Of a stretch of DNA of 35,287 bases, positions 1 through 8,359 are shown piece after piece. Within the stretch, counting starts at the first letter, position 1, and the number at the start of each line of letters is the position of its first letter. The position numbers and the translations under genes were made by a program. The notes beneath the pieces are model-generated. The model was not told the DNA's origin. It searched no databases and saw nothing but the letters and a program-made list of their open reading frames with translations. This stretch comes from Lachnospiraceae bacterium (lineage in GTDB: Bacteria; Bacillota; Clostridia; Lachnospirales; Lachnospiraceae), in assembly GCA_024680595.1 (NCBI GenBank), contig JAILCB010000009.1, forward strand, positions 1-35,287, written 5' to 3'.

Positions 1-1
1 A

Positions 2-1006
2 GATGTTTTGGATGGAGATATGCGGGACTCAGGGCCGACTGTAATCAGAAATGAGGCTGAAGGATGCGAGGCAGAGGAATGCGGGGCTGAAGGATGCGAG
101 GCAGAGGAATGCCGGGCTGAGGGATGCGAGGCTGAGGGATACGAGGCTGAGGGATACGAGGCTGAGGGATGTCGGGCTGAGGGATGCGAGGCCGAGGGAT
201 GTCGGGCTGAAGGATGCGAGGCAGAGGAATGCGGGGCTGAAGGATGCGAGGCTGAGGAATGCGAGGCTGAGGGATGCGGTGCTGAGGATGCCCTTTCCGG
301 AACCCCTGACGGAGGTGAGGAAGAGTGGACATGGCTTCCGCCTCTTTCCCCCCGGGAGTGCGCGGACAAGATTCTAGCGGATCTTTCTGTAATAAAGGCT
401 TCCTGCCGAAATCTTATCCTGGTTTCGGATGATGTATTTCGGGATGGAATCCGCTATGGCAGGGAGACTGAGGACTATAGGGAATTACTGGGGATTCTGC
501 ACCGGGAAATTGCGGCAGGGACAAACGCATGGGAGGGCTTTGAGACGGTGGAAGTGACCTGTGGAATACCTCTTAGGCCTGATATTGCCGGCAAGTCCCT
601 TGATGATAATATAGGTGAGAAAAGGAGAGAGGGCATGGTTCTGATTATCGGGGGAGCATATCAGGGCAAGCTGAATTATGCCAAAGGGCTTTTTCCGGAC
701 TATCCTGTGATTAATGGGGAGACGGAAGAGCTGCCGGATAAAGGGGATTTCCTCTTTCCGGCTTTTGACGCCTGGTTTCAGAGGAGGCTTTTAGAGGGGG
801 GAGAGCCTGAGAAGGAGGCTCTTGCCCTGATGAGGAGCGGGTCCCGGCCTGTGATTATTGCGGAGGAAGTGGGTTCAGGAATTGTCCCCATGGATGCCGG
901 GCAAAGGGAGTACAGAGAGCGCCTGGGCAGATGTCTGACGGATTTGGCCTTGGGCTGTCAGCAGGTGTACAGAGTGTTTGCGGGCCTGGGCTGCCGGATT
1001 TCGTGA
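2..1006 (+). CDS. cobU: CobU-type cobinamide kinase/guanylyltransferase fused to a second CobU-like P-loop domain (5' partial)
   Basis: The frame is open at the left edge, so the N-terminus lies outside the window. About 15 residues in, a 16-unit EAEGC-type repeat begins. It is followed by the C-terminal half of a CobU protein (VSDDVFRDGIRYG, then a TxxYRxLLG stretch and GIPLRP). CobU phosphorylates adenosylcobinamide and transfers GMP to it in the nucleotide-loop steps of cobalamin synthesis. From position 635 a second unit follows in the same frame: a P-loop-like GGAYQGKLNYA and then EEVGSGIVPMDAGQREYRE, the pattern of the short CobU-like proteins that Clostridia often encode beside CobU. 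The ATG at 635 has AAGGAG eight bases upstream, so this second unit may also be made alone. The CobU P-loop half is not visible, so the activity of the first unit cannot be judged. cbiB and cbiD follow on the same strand. Confidence 0.75.
   Translation, partial: DVLDGDMRDSGPTVIRNEAEGCEAEECGAEGCEAEECRAEGCEAEGYEAEGYEAEGCRAEGCEAEGCRAEGCEAEECGAEGCEAEECEAEGCGAEDALSGTPDGGEEEWTWLPPLSPRECADKILADLSVIKASCRNLILVSDDVFRDGIRYGRETEDYRELLGILHREIAAGTNAWEGFETVEVTCGIPLRPDIAGKSLDDNIGEKRREGMVLIIGGAYQGKLNYAKGLFPDYPVINGETEELPDKGDFLFPAFDAWFQRRLLEGGEPEKEALALMRSGSRPVIIAEEVGSGIVPMDAGQREYRERLGRCLTDLALGCQQVYRVFAGLGCRIS
53..292 (+). repeat. 15-bp in-frame minisatellite inside the CobU-type gene
   Basis: Sixteen consecutive 15-bp units (consensus GAGGCTGAGGGATGC) encode the pentapeptide E-A-E-G-C, with variants E-E-C, G-A-E and E-G-Y. 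The units are close to identical, and the length is a multiple of three, so other frames and the opposite strand also stay open across it. It lies where CobU proteins normally have a short variable segment after the conserved Asn-Glu of the N-terminal half. Confidence 0.95.
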
Positions 1007-1214
1007 CAAATAGAGTATTTCTGTGAATTTGAGGCATATATATTTAGTAGGCATTATGTCTTATTATGGTTTTTCCGGCTCCTTTCCGGCCCGGTTCTTT
1101 TATGCCGGGCGGTGGGCGGTTTAGACGAAACGAGTGCCGGAAGTAAGGTGGAGAGAGTTGGAGCTTTGTTATAATGTTTTAATTGGCCATACGATTGCAG
1201 GGGGTCTCTGTCAT

Positions 1215-2432
1215 ATGGCGGCCTTTTTTGTGGGATTTCTGATGGATCTACTAATAGGGGATCCCCATGGTTTTCCCCATCCGATTATTCTCATAGGGAA
1301 GGGAATTGCGGCGCTTGAGAAACTATTATATCCAAGGCAGAGAGAGAAGCAGACTCCGAAAAGGATGATTTTTCGGGGCTTTCTGCTGGCCATATTTCTT
1401 ATCAGCCTGACAGTTCTGACCGTGTTTGGCATTTTATATGTCTGTCATTTGGTATCGCCCTACCTGGCATTTGCCCTGGAGGCTGTAATGACCTGGCAGA
1501 TTCTGGCAATTAAGGGCCTAAAGGACGAGAGCATGAAGGTTTACGCGGCCCTGACCGGGGGGAGGGAGGAGCCGGAGGGAGAGGCGGAAGAGGGCCTTTC
1601 GCTGAGGACGGAGGCGGAGGGAGAGGATGCAGAGGGCCTTTCGCTGAGCCCGGAGTCAGATAAGGAAGAAGCCCTCTTGAAGGCAGGAACAGAGAAAACT
1701 TCTGTCGGGCAGGACTCCAAAGGAGAAGAGGTGAGGGCTTCTGTCAGTCAGGATTCCAAAGGAGATGAGGGAGATAAAGGGAAGGACGAGGAGGATACGC
1801 AATTAGTTCAGGCCCGATATGCGGTTTCCATGATAGTTGGACGGGATACGGCCAACCTTAGTAGAGAGGGTGTTATTAAGGCCGCCGTGGAAACGGTGGC
1901 GGAGAATGCATCGGACGGCGTCATTGCCCCCATGCTATTTCTGGCTCTTGGCGGCCCCATTCTCGGCTTTTTCTATAAATCCGTTAATACCATGGATTCT
2001 ATGATAGGCTATAAGAATGACCGCTATCTCTATTTTGGCCGATTTGCGGCCAAATTAGATGATGTCCTGAACTATCTGCCGGCCAGAATCTCGGCTCTGT
2101 TCATGATTTGCGCCTCTTTCTTTTCGGATGAGAGCCTTTCCGGTAAGAGAGCCTATCGTATATGGAAGAGGGATAGGAGGAAGCATGCCAGCCCCAATTC
2201 CGCCCAGACGGAGGCGGTGGCGGCAGGCGCCCTGGGGCTTGGCCTGGCCGGGGATGCCTACTATTTCGGAAAGCTGGTGCCCAAACAGGTCATAGGGGAT
2301 GCCACCCGTCCCCCTGAGGACCAGGATATTGTGAGGGCCAATAAGCTTTTATATGGAACGGCCATTTTGACAGAAGGGGTATGCCTTGCAGTCATGTCAG
2401 TGGTGAATCTATTGATTACAATGCCTTTCTAG
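1215..2432 (+). CDS. cbiB: adenosylcobinamide-phosphate synthase CbiB/CobD with a repetitive insertion
   Basis: An integral membrane enzyme that attaches the aminopropanol arm to cobyric acid in cobalamin synthesis. The N-terminus GFLMDLLIGDPHGFPHP is the family hallmark. AVSMIVGRDT, AVETVAENASDGVIAP and NTMDSMIGYKNDRY are the other conserved blocks, and several hydrophobic segments fit a polytopic membrane protein. I chose the ATG at 1215 because GCAGGGGG lies about ten bases upstream and the family pattern starts there. A GTG at 1134 in the same frame would add 27 residues but has no ribosome binding site. Between residues about 114 and 196 there is an acidic, repetitive stretch (EGLSL twice, QDSKG twice) where most CbiB proteins have under ten residues, so the protein (405 aa) is long for the family. 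Confidence 0.92.
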   Translation: MAAFFVGFLMDLLIGDPHGFPHPIILIGKGIAALEKLLYPRQREKQTPKRMIFRGFLLAIFLISLTVLTVFGILYVCHLVSPYLAFALEAVMTWQILAIKGLKDESMKVYAALTGGREEPEGEAEEGLSLRTEAEGEDAEGLSLSPESDKEEALLKAGTEKTSVGQDSKGEEVRASVSQDSKGDEGDKGKDEEDTQLVQARYAVSMIVGRDTANLSREGVIKAAVETVAENASDGVIAPMLFLALGGPILGFFYKSVNTMDSMIGYKNDRYLYFGRFAAKLDDVLNYLPARISALFMICASFFSDESLSGKRAYRIWKRDRRKHASPNSAQTEAVAAGALGLGLAGDAYYFGKLVPKQVIGDATRPPEDQDIVRANKLLYGTAILTEGVCLAVMSVVNLLITMPF

Positions 2433-2714
2433 GAACCGGGCTAGAATGAGTGGAAGTTGACATAACTCTAATTAGTTGACATAATTCTAAGCATTCGACA
2501 TAACCCTATTCGATCGACATAATTCCACCCAGTTGACATAAGTCGACATAATGCTGCTCTGTTTAGGAATTTTCCGGATTTGCAGGGGAAGTGTATTTGA
2601 AAGACCTGACCGATTAGGGGGAAATGTCATCCTGCTTTGCGGCAGTATCAATAGGAATGGCATATTATTAATTATATGTAGAAATATTCATATGTGAGGT
2701 TAGCTAAAAGTATT
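2433..2714 (+). other. cbiB-cbiD intergenic region
   Basis: It holds the 19-bp array described separately and an AT-rich stretch before cbiD. I looked for a cobalamin riboswitch B12 box (GCCACTG) and saw none. No convincing promoter is visible; TATTAT near 2664 lacks a well-spaced -35. Confidence 0.6.
2457..2552 (+). repeat. 19-bp array with TTGACATAAT core
   Basis: TTGACATAA or TCGACATAA cores begin at 2457, 2476, 2495, 2514 and 2533, exactly 19 bp apart, with a sixth ten bases later at 2543. Only the first 10-15 bases of each unit are conserved; the rest has diverged. The core contains a consensus -35 hexamer (TTGACA). The same decamer recurs at 9981-10120, and a near match (TTGACATAGT) covers the cbiD stop codon. 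Confidence 0.9.
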
Positions 2715-3929
2715 ATGGAGAAAACAAAAAAGAAAGTATTGCGCCATGGCTTTACTACAGGGAGCTGCGCGGCTGCAGCTTCGGCGGCCGCTGCCTATAT
2801 GCTTCTGACTGGCAGGGAAATGAAGGAGATTCTCATTGATACTCCTAAGGGTGTCCCCTTTACAGCAGAAATTCTGGAGGTTACCCGAGGGGAAAAGAGT
2901 GTAAAGTGCGCGGTCCGGAAGGACGCCGGGGATGATCCGGATATTACCAATGGATCCTTGGTCTTTTCGGAGGTTACTGTAGTGGAAGGCGGGGCCAGAT
3001 GGGAGCATGCGGAGGAAGTGCCGTCTGGGGCTTCTAATGAAGGGAAGGGGGCATCCTCACCAAAGCCTTATCAGGATAGTGACGTCGAGATTCGTATTGA
3101 TGGGGGAGAGGGCGTTGGACGGGTTACAATGCCCGGACTGGATCAGCCCATGGGTAATGCTGCCATTAATAGTGTGCCCAGGCGGATGATTCGGGAGGAA
3201 GTACTAAAGATTTGTGAATTCACAGATTTCCATGGCGTTCTGTCCTGCCTTATTTCTATTCCCGCCGGTGTTAATTTGGCGAAAAAGACCTTCAATCCCA
3301 AGCTGGGGATTGTGGGGGGCATCTCTGTCCTGGGCACCAGCGGGGTCGTGGAACCCATGAGTATGCGGGCTCTCTTGGAGACTATCCGGGTGGAGCTCAA
3401 TGTGCGCAAGGCCGGGGGTTATGAGAATGTAATTGTGGCTCCCGGTAATTATGGACGGGATTTTCTCAAGCGGGAATATGGCTATGACATTGACAAGAGT
3501 GTGAAATGCTCCAATTTCATTGGGGATGCCATCGATATGGCTGCGGATCTGGGCTTTCAAAAAATGCTGCTGGTGGGACATATCGGCAAACTTATTAAGG
3601 TCTCAGGCGGAGTTATGAATACCCATTCCAGAGAAGGGGATTGCCGGATGGAGCTTTTGGCTGCATCCGCTCTTCTGGCCGGAGCAGATGGGGATACGGC
3701 CCGGAGTCTTCTGTCCTGCGTGACCACAGAGGACGGGATCACTATCCTTAATGAAGCAGGACTCACGGAGAGGACTATGGAGATTGTTTTTGAAAAAGTA
3801 ATGGCTGCCCTTGAGAAAAGGGCCGATGAGAGGATAGAAATGGAATGCATTCTCTATTCTAATGTCTTTGGAGTTCTGGCCAAAAGTCCCGGGGCAGAGG
3901 ATATGCTGCGAGAGAATACATTAGATTGA
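2715..3929 (+). CDS. cbiD: cobalt-precorrin-5B C1-methyltransferase CbiD
   Basis: Methylates C1 of the corrin ring in the anaerobic (early cobalt insertion) cobalamin pathway. The N-terminus LRHGFTTGSCAAAASAAA and the block GGEGVGRVTMPGLDQP with GNAAINSVPR are diagnostic. GGISVLGTSGVVEPMS and LLVGHIGKLIKVSGG follow. The ATG at 2715 gives 404 residues, near the usual length. An in-frame GTG at 2694 is possible, but its GAGGT is better read as part of the ribosome binding site for 2715. A short extra segment (about residues 100-125, Gly/Ser/Glu-rich) lies before the RIDGGEG block. It sits 282 bp after cbiB and presumably works with it and the CobU-type protein. Confidence 0.95.
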   Translation: MEKTKKKVLRHGFTTGSCAAAASAAAAYMLLTGREMKEILIDTPKGVPFTAEILEVTRGEKSVKCAVRKDAGDDPDITNGSLVFSEVTVVEGGARWEHAEEVPSGASNEGKGASSPKPYQDSDVEIRIDGGEGVGRVTMPGLDQPMGNAAINSVPRRMIREEVLKICEFTDFHGVLSCLISIPAGVNLAKKTFNPKLGIVGGISVLGTSGVVEPMSMRALLETIRVELNVRKAGGYENVIVAPGNYGRDFLKREYGYDIDKSVKCSNFIGDAIDMAADLGFQKMLLVGHIGKLIKVSGGVMNTHSREGDCRMELLAASALLAGADGDTARSLLSCVTTEDGITILNEAGLTERTMEIVFEKVMAALEKRADERIEMECILYSNVFGVLAKSPGAEDMLRENTLD

Positions 3930-3954
3930 CATAGTATTTCTTTAATGATAAATT
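3926..3954 (+). promoter_or_regulatory. candidate promoter for the DegV gene
   Basis: TTGACA (3926-3931), a 17-bp spacer and TAAATT (3949-3954) overlap the cbiD stop codon. The -35 is perfect and the -10 is weak. DegV begins 74 bp downstream. The TTGACA is also part of the dispersed TTGACATAAT motif, so it could be a repeat rather than a promoter. Confidence 0.4.
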
Positions 3955-4027
3955 TTTAATTATTACTGTAAATCAGCTTTTTATTTGAGTAGAAGATAGG
4001 GTGCTCTATCCGGATGAGGGGGGATAA

Positions 4028-4912
4028 ATGAGCGATTACAAATTGACCTGTTGTTCTACGGCGGACTTGTCGGCCGGGGAGTATAAGAGCCGGGGTATAG
4101 AGTGGGTTCCTTTTCATGTGGAGATTAATGGGAAGGAGTATCTGGACGACAGAAAGGATATTTCCATTGAGGACTTCTATGGTCTGGAGCGTGAGGGGGC
4201 CTTTGCAAGAACCTCCCAGGTCAATGAGGAGCAATATAAGGAGATGTGGGAGCCTTTTCTGAAGGACGGTCTGGATATTCTGCATCTGACCCTTTCCTCC
4301 GGTATTTCCGGCACCATCAATTCTGCAAATTTGGCGGCGGATGAGCTCCGGGACAAGTATCCTGATAGGAAGCTTTATGTGGTGGATTCTCTCTGCGCCT
4401 CTTCAGGCTATGGTTTATTCATGCTGTATCTGGCGGATTTGAGGGACCGGGGGAAGTCCCTGGATGAGCTCAGAGACTGGGCAATTGCAAATCGCCTGAA
4501 GATGAATCATTGGTTTTTTGCCAGCGATTTGAAGAGCTTTGTCAGGGGGGGCAGAATCTCTGCCGCCAGTGGAGCGATTGGGACTCTATTGGGAATTTGC
4601 CCTTTATTAAATGTGAATAATGAGGGGAAATTGATTCCCCGGGCCAAGATTCGCACCAAGAAGAAGGTAATTGAGGAAATTGTGAAACGGATGGCTGAGC
4701 TGGCGGATGACGGTCTGAACTATTCCGGAATGTGCACTATCTGTCACTCGGATTGCGCTTCAGATGCGGAGCAGGTACGGCTTTTGGTGGAGAAGCGGTT
4801 CCCCCAATTGCAGGGCAAGGTGAAAATGTGCAGGATCGGAACGGTCATTGGGGCCCATACAGGAACCGGAACTGTGGCCTTATTCTTTATGGGGAAGGAA
4901 CGGGGGGAGTGA
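4028..4912 (+). CDS. DegV family fatty-acid-binding protein
   Basis: DegV/FakB proteins hold a fatty acid for phosphorylation by the FakA kinase and act in the cytoplasm in exogenous fatty-acid use. The N-terminal CCSTADLSAGEY resembles the family's STADL(S/T) start. ARTSQVNEEQYKE, LHLTLSSGISGTINSA (ligand-contact Ser region) and VVDSLCASSGYG all fit. FASDLKSFVRGGRIS and the C-terminal GTVIGAHTGTGTVALFF are typical of the second domain. At 294 residues it is of usual length. The ATG has GAGGGGGG just upstream. No fakA is in the window, so the substrate is unknown. Confidence 0.9.
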   Translation: MSDYKLTCCSTADLSAGEYKSRGIEWVPFHVEINGKEYLDDRKDISIEDFYGLEREGAFARTSQVNEEQYKEMWEPFLKDGLDILHLTLSSGISGTINSANLAADELRDKYPDRKLYVVDSLCASSGYGLFMLYLADLRDRGKSLDELRDWAIANRLKMNHWFFASDLKSFVRGGRISAASGAIGTLLGICPLLNVNNEGKLIPRAKIRTKKKVIEEIVKRMAELADDGLNYSGMCTICHSDCASDAEQVRLLVEKRFPQLQGKVKMCRIGTVIGAHTGTGTVALFFMGKERGE

Positions 4913-4973
4913 GCTCTTGACAGGCTCTTATGTATAAAGGAACGGGAGGAGTGAGCCTTTGACAGACTCTTTT
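4888..4973 (+). repeat. 42-bp tandem duplication spanning the DegV stop codon
   Basis: The last coding bases of the DegV gene with its stop codon (GGAACGGGGGGAGTGAGC and on to GACAGGCTCT) are repeated about 42 bp downstream with several substitutions (GGAACGGGAGGAGTGAGC and on to GACAGACTCT). The second copy is noncoding. Confidence 0.8.
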
Positions 4974-5128
4974 GGTTCTTGCTCTTGCCGGGGTAGGATA
5001 GATTTTGCAGCAGGACAGGATGACCGTAGCGAAGACAGCAGGGATTCGGTTTGGAAGATGTCAGCTGACGCTGGGGCGGATTTCGCGCCGGGTCTCGCAA
5101 GCGAGACTTAAATGAGGTAGGGATACGG

Positions 5129-5827
5129 ATGAAATTTATTCGGGTAAATGAAAATGAAATACGCTGTGTTCTGACTCATGAGGAACTGGTCCAATTTGGA
5201 ATCGAAATCGATGACATTGTGGCTAAGAATATGAAGACCAGGCGTTTTTTCCAGGCTCTTTTGGAACAGGCGGGGAAGGCCCTGGGTATGACCGGGCCAA
5301 AACAGATTCGGATTACCAGTGCTCAGATCAATGTTCTGGAGGACAAGAGTATTTCCATTCTTTTCCGTGAGGAAAAGAAGGAGCTGCCTGTAGAGCTGCG
5401 TCGGGAGATACTGAATGTCATGGAGGAACAGCTCAAGCTTGGCGGAAATGACACTGAAGAGGCTATGTCTGAACTTCGAAGGCTCCGGGAGGAATTGAAT
5501 GCAGAGGAGGATGATAGGGATTATTCCAGAGAATCCTTCCTGGTACAGTTTGACTCCATAGAGGATGCTGTAAACTATGCCCGGGAGTGCTCTTTCTCGG
5601 GTCAGGTTATCAGCCGCTTTTATAAGGATCTAAGAGACGATAGCTATTTTCTCATTGTCCTTCGGCATGTTCTAACGGATGAGGTTTTTCGCAGGCTTCG
5701 GATGACTGCGGAGGAATTTGGAAGGGTGCCTGAGCTGTCTCTGGCGGCCAGGGCCTATTTCATTGAAAACAGCGAGTGCCTCATTGAGGAGAATGCGTTT
5801 GCGGAGCTTTCCGCCCTGAATTCATGA
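5129..5827 (+). CDS. mecA: MecA-family adaptor protein
   Basis: MecA proteins deliver substrates to the ClpC unfoldase and negatively control competence and other programmes in Firmicutes. The N-terminal domain (MKFIRVNENEIRCVLTHEEL) and the C-terminal domain (residues about 135-225, with FDSIEDAVNYARE) match the family's two-domain plan, joined by an acidic, charged linker (about residues 100-135). At 232 residues it is of normal length. AGGTAGGG lies about seven bases before the ATG. Its stop overlaps the upstream-most ATG of the TtcA-type gene, so the two are probably co-transcribed. No clpC is in the window. Confidence 0.82.
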   Translation: MKFIRVNENEIRCVLTHEELVQFGIEIDDIVAKNMKTRRFFQALLEQAGKALGMTGPKQIRITSAQINVLEDKSISILFREEKKELPVELRREILNVMEEQLKLGGNDTEEAMSELRRLREELNAEEDDRDYSRESFLVQFDSIEDAVNYARECSFSGQVISRFYKDLRDDSYFLIVLRHVLTDEVFRRLRMTAEEFGRVPELSLAARAYFIENSECLIEENAFAELSALNS

Positions 5828-6759
5828 AGGGCGGCGGAGGAGAAATGGAATCAACAGCAGGGCCCGGGATTCAAGGGACTCCGGACAGGGAGATAAGGGA
5901 AGAGACTAGTGATATTACCCCTGACGGGAGACATGCCCCTATGCTGGACACAGAGCGCAGCATTATTAAGAAGTTCCGGCGCCAGCTCTGGACCAGGTTT
6001 ATCCGGGCCATACAGACCTATGACCTGATACAGGACGGGGATAGAATAGCGGTTTGTATTTCCGGGGGTAAGGACTCCACTTTGATGGCCAAGCTCTTTC
6101 AGGAGCTGTACCGGCATGGGAAGAGGAATTTTGAGCCTGTCTATCTGGTCATGGATCCCGGCTATAATGAGGCAAATGCCGCTAGAATCAGGGAGAATGC
6201 AGATCTTCTCCATATTCCAATTCAGGTTTTTCATTCCCAGATATTTCGGATTGTGGAGGGAGAGGGGGATTCGCCCTGTTATCTCTGTGCCAGAATGCGC
6301 CGGGGGGCGCTTTACAGCCATGCCCGAGATTTGGGCTGTAATAAGATTGCTCTCGGCCATCATTATGATGATGTCATAGAGACAATCCTCATGGGTATGC
6401 TATATGGGGGCCAGATTCAGACCATGATGCCCAAGCTGCACAGCACCAATTTTGAGGGAATGGAGCTTATCCGGCCCATGTATTTGATTCGGGAAGAGGA
6501 TATTAAAAAGTGGCGGGATTATCACCACCTAAGCTTTCTGGCCTGCGCCTGCAGATTCACGGAGAAGCTCAGTCCTGAGGCCCTATCGGAGACCACGGGG
6601 TCTAGCAGGGCGGACGTGAAGAGGCTTATCCGGGAGCTCCACGACAAGAATGAATTCGTAGAGGCTAATATTTTTAAGAGTGTGGAGAATGTGCATTTGG
6701 ACACTCTCATTGCCTATAAGCAAAAGGGTGTGAAGCACAGCTTTTTGGATGATTATTAG
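5824..6759 (+). CDS. ttcA: TtcA-type tRNA thiolation PP-loop ATPase
   Basis: An adenylating sulfur-transfer enzyme that would make 2-thiocytidine at position 32 of tRNAs. The PP-loop VCISGGKDSTLMAK is intact. CYLC is followed later by a third cysteine region (CACRF), the cysteine arrangement expected of TtcA, which uses an iron-sulfur cluster. GHHYDDVIETILM is the conserved second half of the ATPase core. The first ATG (5824) overlaps the mecA stop. An ATG at 5845 has GGAGGAG close upstream, and one at 5941 would start right at the conserved SIIKKFRRQLW region, so the first 40 residues (Gly/Glu/Thr-rich) may be an extension or untranslated. The exact modified base is family inference. Confidence 0.85.
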   Translation: MKGGGGEMESTAGPGIQGTPDREIREETSDITPDGRHAPMLDTERSIIKKFRRQLWTRFIRAIQTYDLIQDGDRIAVCISGGKDSTLMAKLFQELYRHGKRNFEPVYLVMDPGYNEANAARIRENADLLHIPIQVFHSQIFRIVEGEGDSPCYLCARMRRGALYSHARDLGCNKIALGHHYDDVIETILMGMLYGGQIQTMMPKLHSTNFEGMELIRPMYLIREEDIKKWRDYHHLSFLACACRFTEKLSPEALSETTGSSRADVKRLIRELHDKNEFVEANIFKSVENVHLDTLIAYKQKGVKHSFLDDY

Positions 6760-6854
6760 GAAATAACCCTTTGAATTGTAGAATAGGGTTAGGCATGGCG
6801 GTTTATAGAATGAAAATAAATTTGACGTGATATTGAATCAAGGAGGATAGGTGT

Positions 6855-8027
6855 ATGGGAATGATCGAGAAGGTTATGGAAGAGTTTCGGACCAGGTTTG
6901 GGTCGGAAGGCGATATCCGCGGTTACTTTGCCCCGGGCAGGGTGAATCTGATTGGAGAGCATACGGACTATAATGGGGGTCATGTTTTTCCCTGTGCCCT
7001 GGATATGGGACATTATGCGGTTGCCAGGAAGAGAAATGACAGGAAAATCCGCTGGTTTTGTACGACTTTTCCCGATAGCGGGGTGCAGGAAGCGGATATC
7101 GGGGATTTAGCCCCTAATGACAACGGACTCTGGTATGATTACCAGCAGGGCGTGCTCTGGGCCTTTGAACAGAATGGCTATCAGATTCCCTATGGCTATG
7201 ACATGGTTATGGCAGGGGATATGCCGGCAGGCGCAGGTCTTTCCGCTTCGGCTTCCATCGAGATGATTGCCGCTATTATTCTGAAGGATCTCATTGAAGT
7301 GCCTATTTCCCAGGTGGATTGCGCCAGGATGGGTCAGTATTCTGAGAATAAATATAATGGAATGAATTGTGGTATTATGGATCAGTTTGCCTCTGCCATG
7401 GGCAAGAAGGACTGTGCTATTTTCCTGGATACAGCCACATTGAAGTATGATTATGTGCCCCTGAATCTGGCTCATGAGAAGATTGTGATTACCAATAGTA
7501 ATGTGAAGCATTCTCTGGCGGGCAGCGCCTATAATGACCGGAGAAGGGATTCGGAGAATGCCCTGGAGGAGCTGCAGACGGTGATTGATATCAAGACTCT
7601 GGGTGACCTGGACGAGAAGACCTTTGAGGACAAGAAGGGTGTCATTACCGATCCTGTCTGCAGGAAGAGGGCCCGTCACGCGGTCTATGAGAATTTGAGA
7701 ACCATTGCCGCTGTAGATTATCTGAAAAACGGGGATTTGAAGGCTTTTGGAAAACTCATGCATGATTCCCATGTGTCCCTGAGGGATGATTATGAGGTGT
7801 CCTGTAAAGAGCTGGATATCCTTTCGGAAGAGGCCTGGAAGATTCCGGGCGTCATTGGATCCCGTATGACCGGTGGCGGCTTTGGCGGCTGTACCGTGAG
7901 TATCGTGGAGAATGATGCGGTTGAGGAGTTTAAGAAAAAGATTAGCGCCGTCTATGGTGAGAAGACCGGGCTGAAGGCGGATTTCTATATTGCTGATGCA
8001 TCGGACGGTGCGGGACGGATTCTGTAA
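6855..8027 (+). CDS. galK: galactokinase
   Basis: Phosphorylates alpha-D-galactose at C1 with ATP, the first committed step of the Leloir pathway. It carries the galactokinase signature APGRVNLIGEHTDYNGG (about residues 27-43), the GHMP ATP-binding loop PAGAGLSASASIE and the C-terminal GSRMTGGGFGGCTVSI. Length is 390 residues, as expected. AAGGAGGAT lies seven bases upstream of the ATG. galT follows 332 bp downstream, and the gap is mostly a tandem array that begins inside the last codons of this gene. Confidence 0.97.
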   Translation: MGMIEKVMEEFRTRFGSEGDIRGYFAPGRVNLIGEHTDYNGGHVFPCALDMGHYAVARKRNDRKIRWFCTTFPDSGVQEADIGDLAPNDNGLWYDYQQGVLWAFEQNGYQIPYGYDMVMAGDMPAGAGLSASASIEMIAAIILKDLIEVPISQVDCARMGQYSENKYNGMNCGIMDQFASAMGKKDCAIFLDTATLKYDYVPLNLAHEKIVITNSNVKHSLAGSAYNDRRRDSENALEELQTVIDIKTLGDLDEKTFEDKKGVITDPVCRKRARHAVYENLRTIAAVDYLKNGDLKAFGKLMHDSHVSLRDDYEVSCKELDILSEEAWKIPGVIGSRMTGGGFGGCTVSIVENDAVEEFKKKISAVYGEKTGLKADFYIADASDGAGRIL

Positions 8028-8252
8028 GGAAAAGGGAGTCTGACCCGGTATGACGGGCGTGACGGATTCTGTAAGGAAAAGGGAGTCTGCCCCGGTCTGA
8101 CGGGGCGGGCGGATTCTGTATGGAATTGGGAGTCTGTTTGGTCTAAGGGTCAGGATGGATTCTGTATGGAAAAGAGAGTCTGTCCCGGTCTGAGGGTCAG
8201 GATGGATTCTGTAAGGAAAAGGGAGTCTGACCCGGTATGACGGCACGGGCGG
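8017..8252 (+). repeat. 47-bp tandem array starting inside the galK 3' end
   Basis: GGATTCTGTA begins units at 8017, 8064, 8111, 8157 and 8204 (periods 47, 47, 46, 47). Each continues with a GGAAAAGGGAGTCTG-type stretch and a CCCGGT(A/C)TGA block. The first unit includes the final codons and stop of galK, so the array was generated from the gene end. It fills most of the galK-galT gap, and no gene lies in it. Confidence 0.93.
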
Positions 8253-8359
8253 CCCCTGAATAAGAAAGCAGTTGAAATTATAGGCGGGAGGCCGGCCTTG
8301 GGATTGGGCCGGCTCCTATTGATTCATGCCGCAGCTTATGGCGGAGAGGGAGACTTTTT

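Noticed and set aside
45-377. Open frames in other frames over the first repeat
   Set aside because: The 15-bp unit is a multiple of three, so all frames stay open. Their products are pure repeat, and the CobU frame explains the DNA.
2433-2714. Cobalamin riboswitch before cbiD
   Set aside because: No B12 box or conserved core was found; the gap is mostly the 19-bp array.
7107-8246. 379-codon open frame on the minus strand
   Set aside because: It lies antisense to galK and runs into the 47-bp array; its product is His/Ile/Pro-rich with no family pattern, while galK on the other strand is certain.
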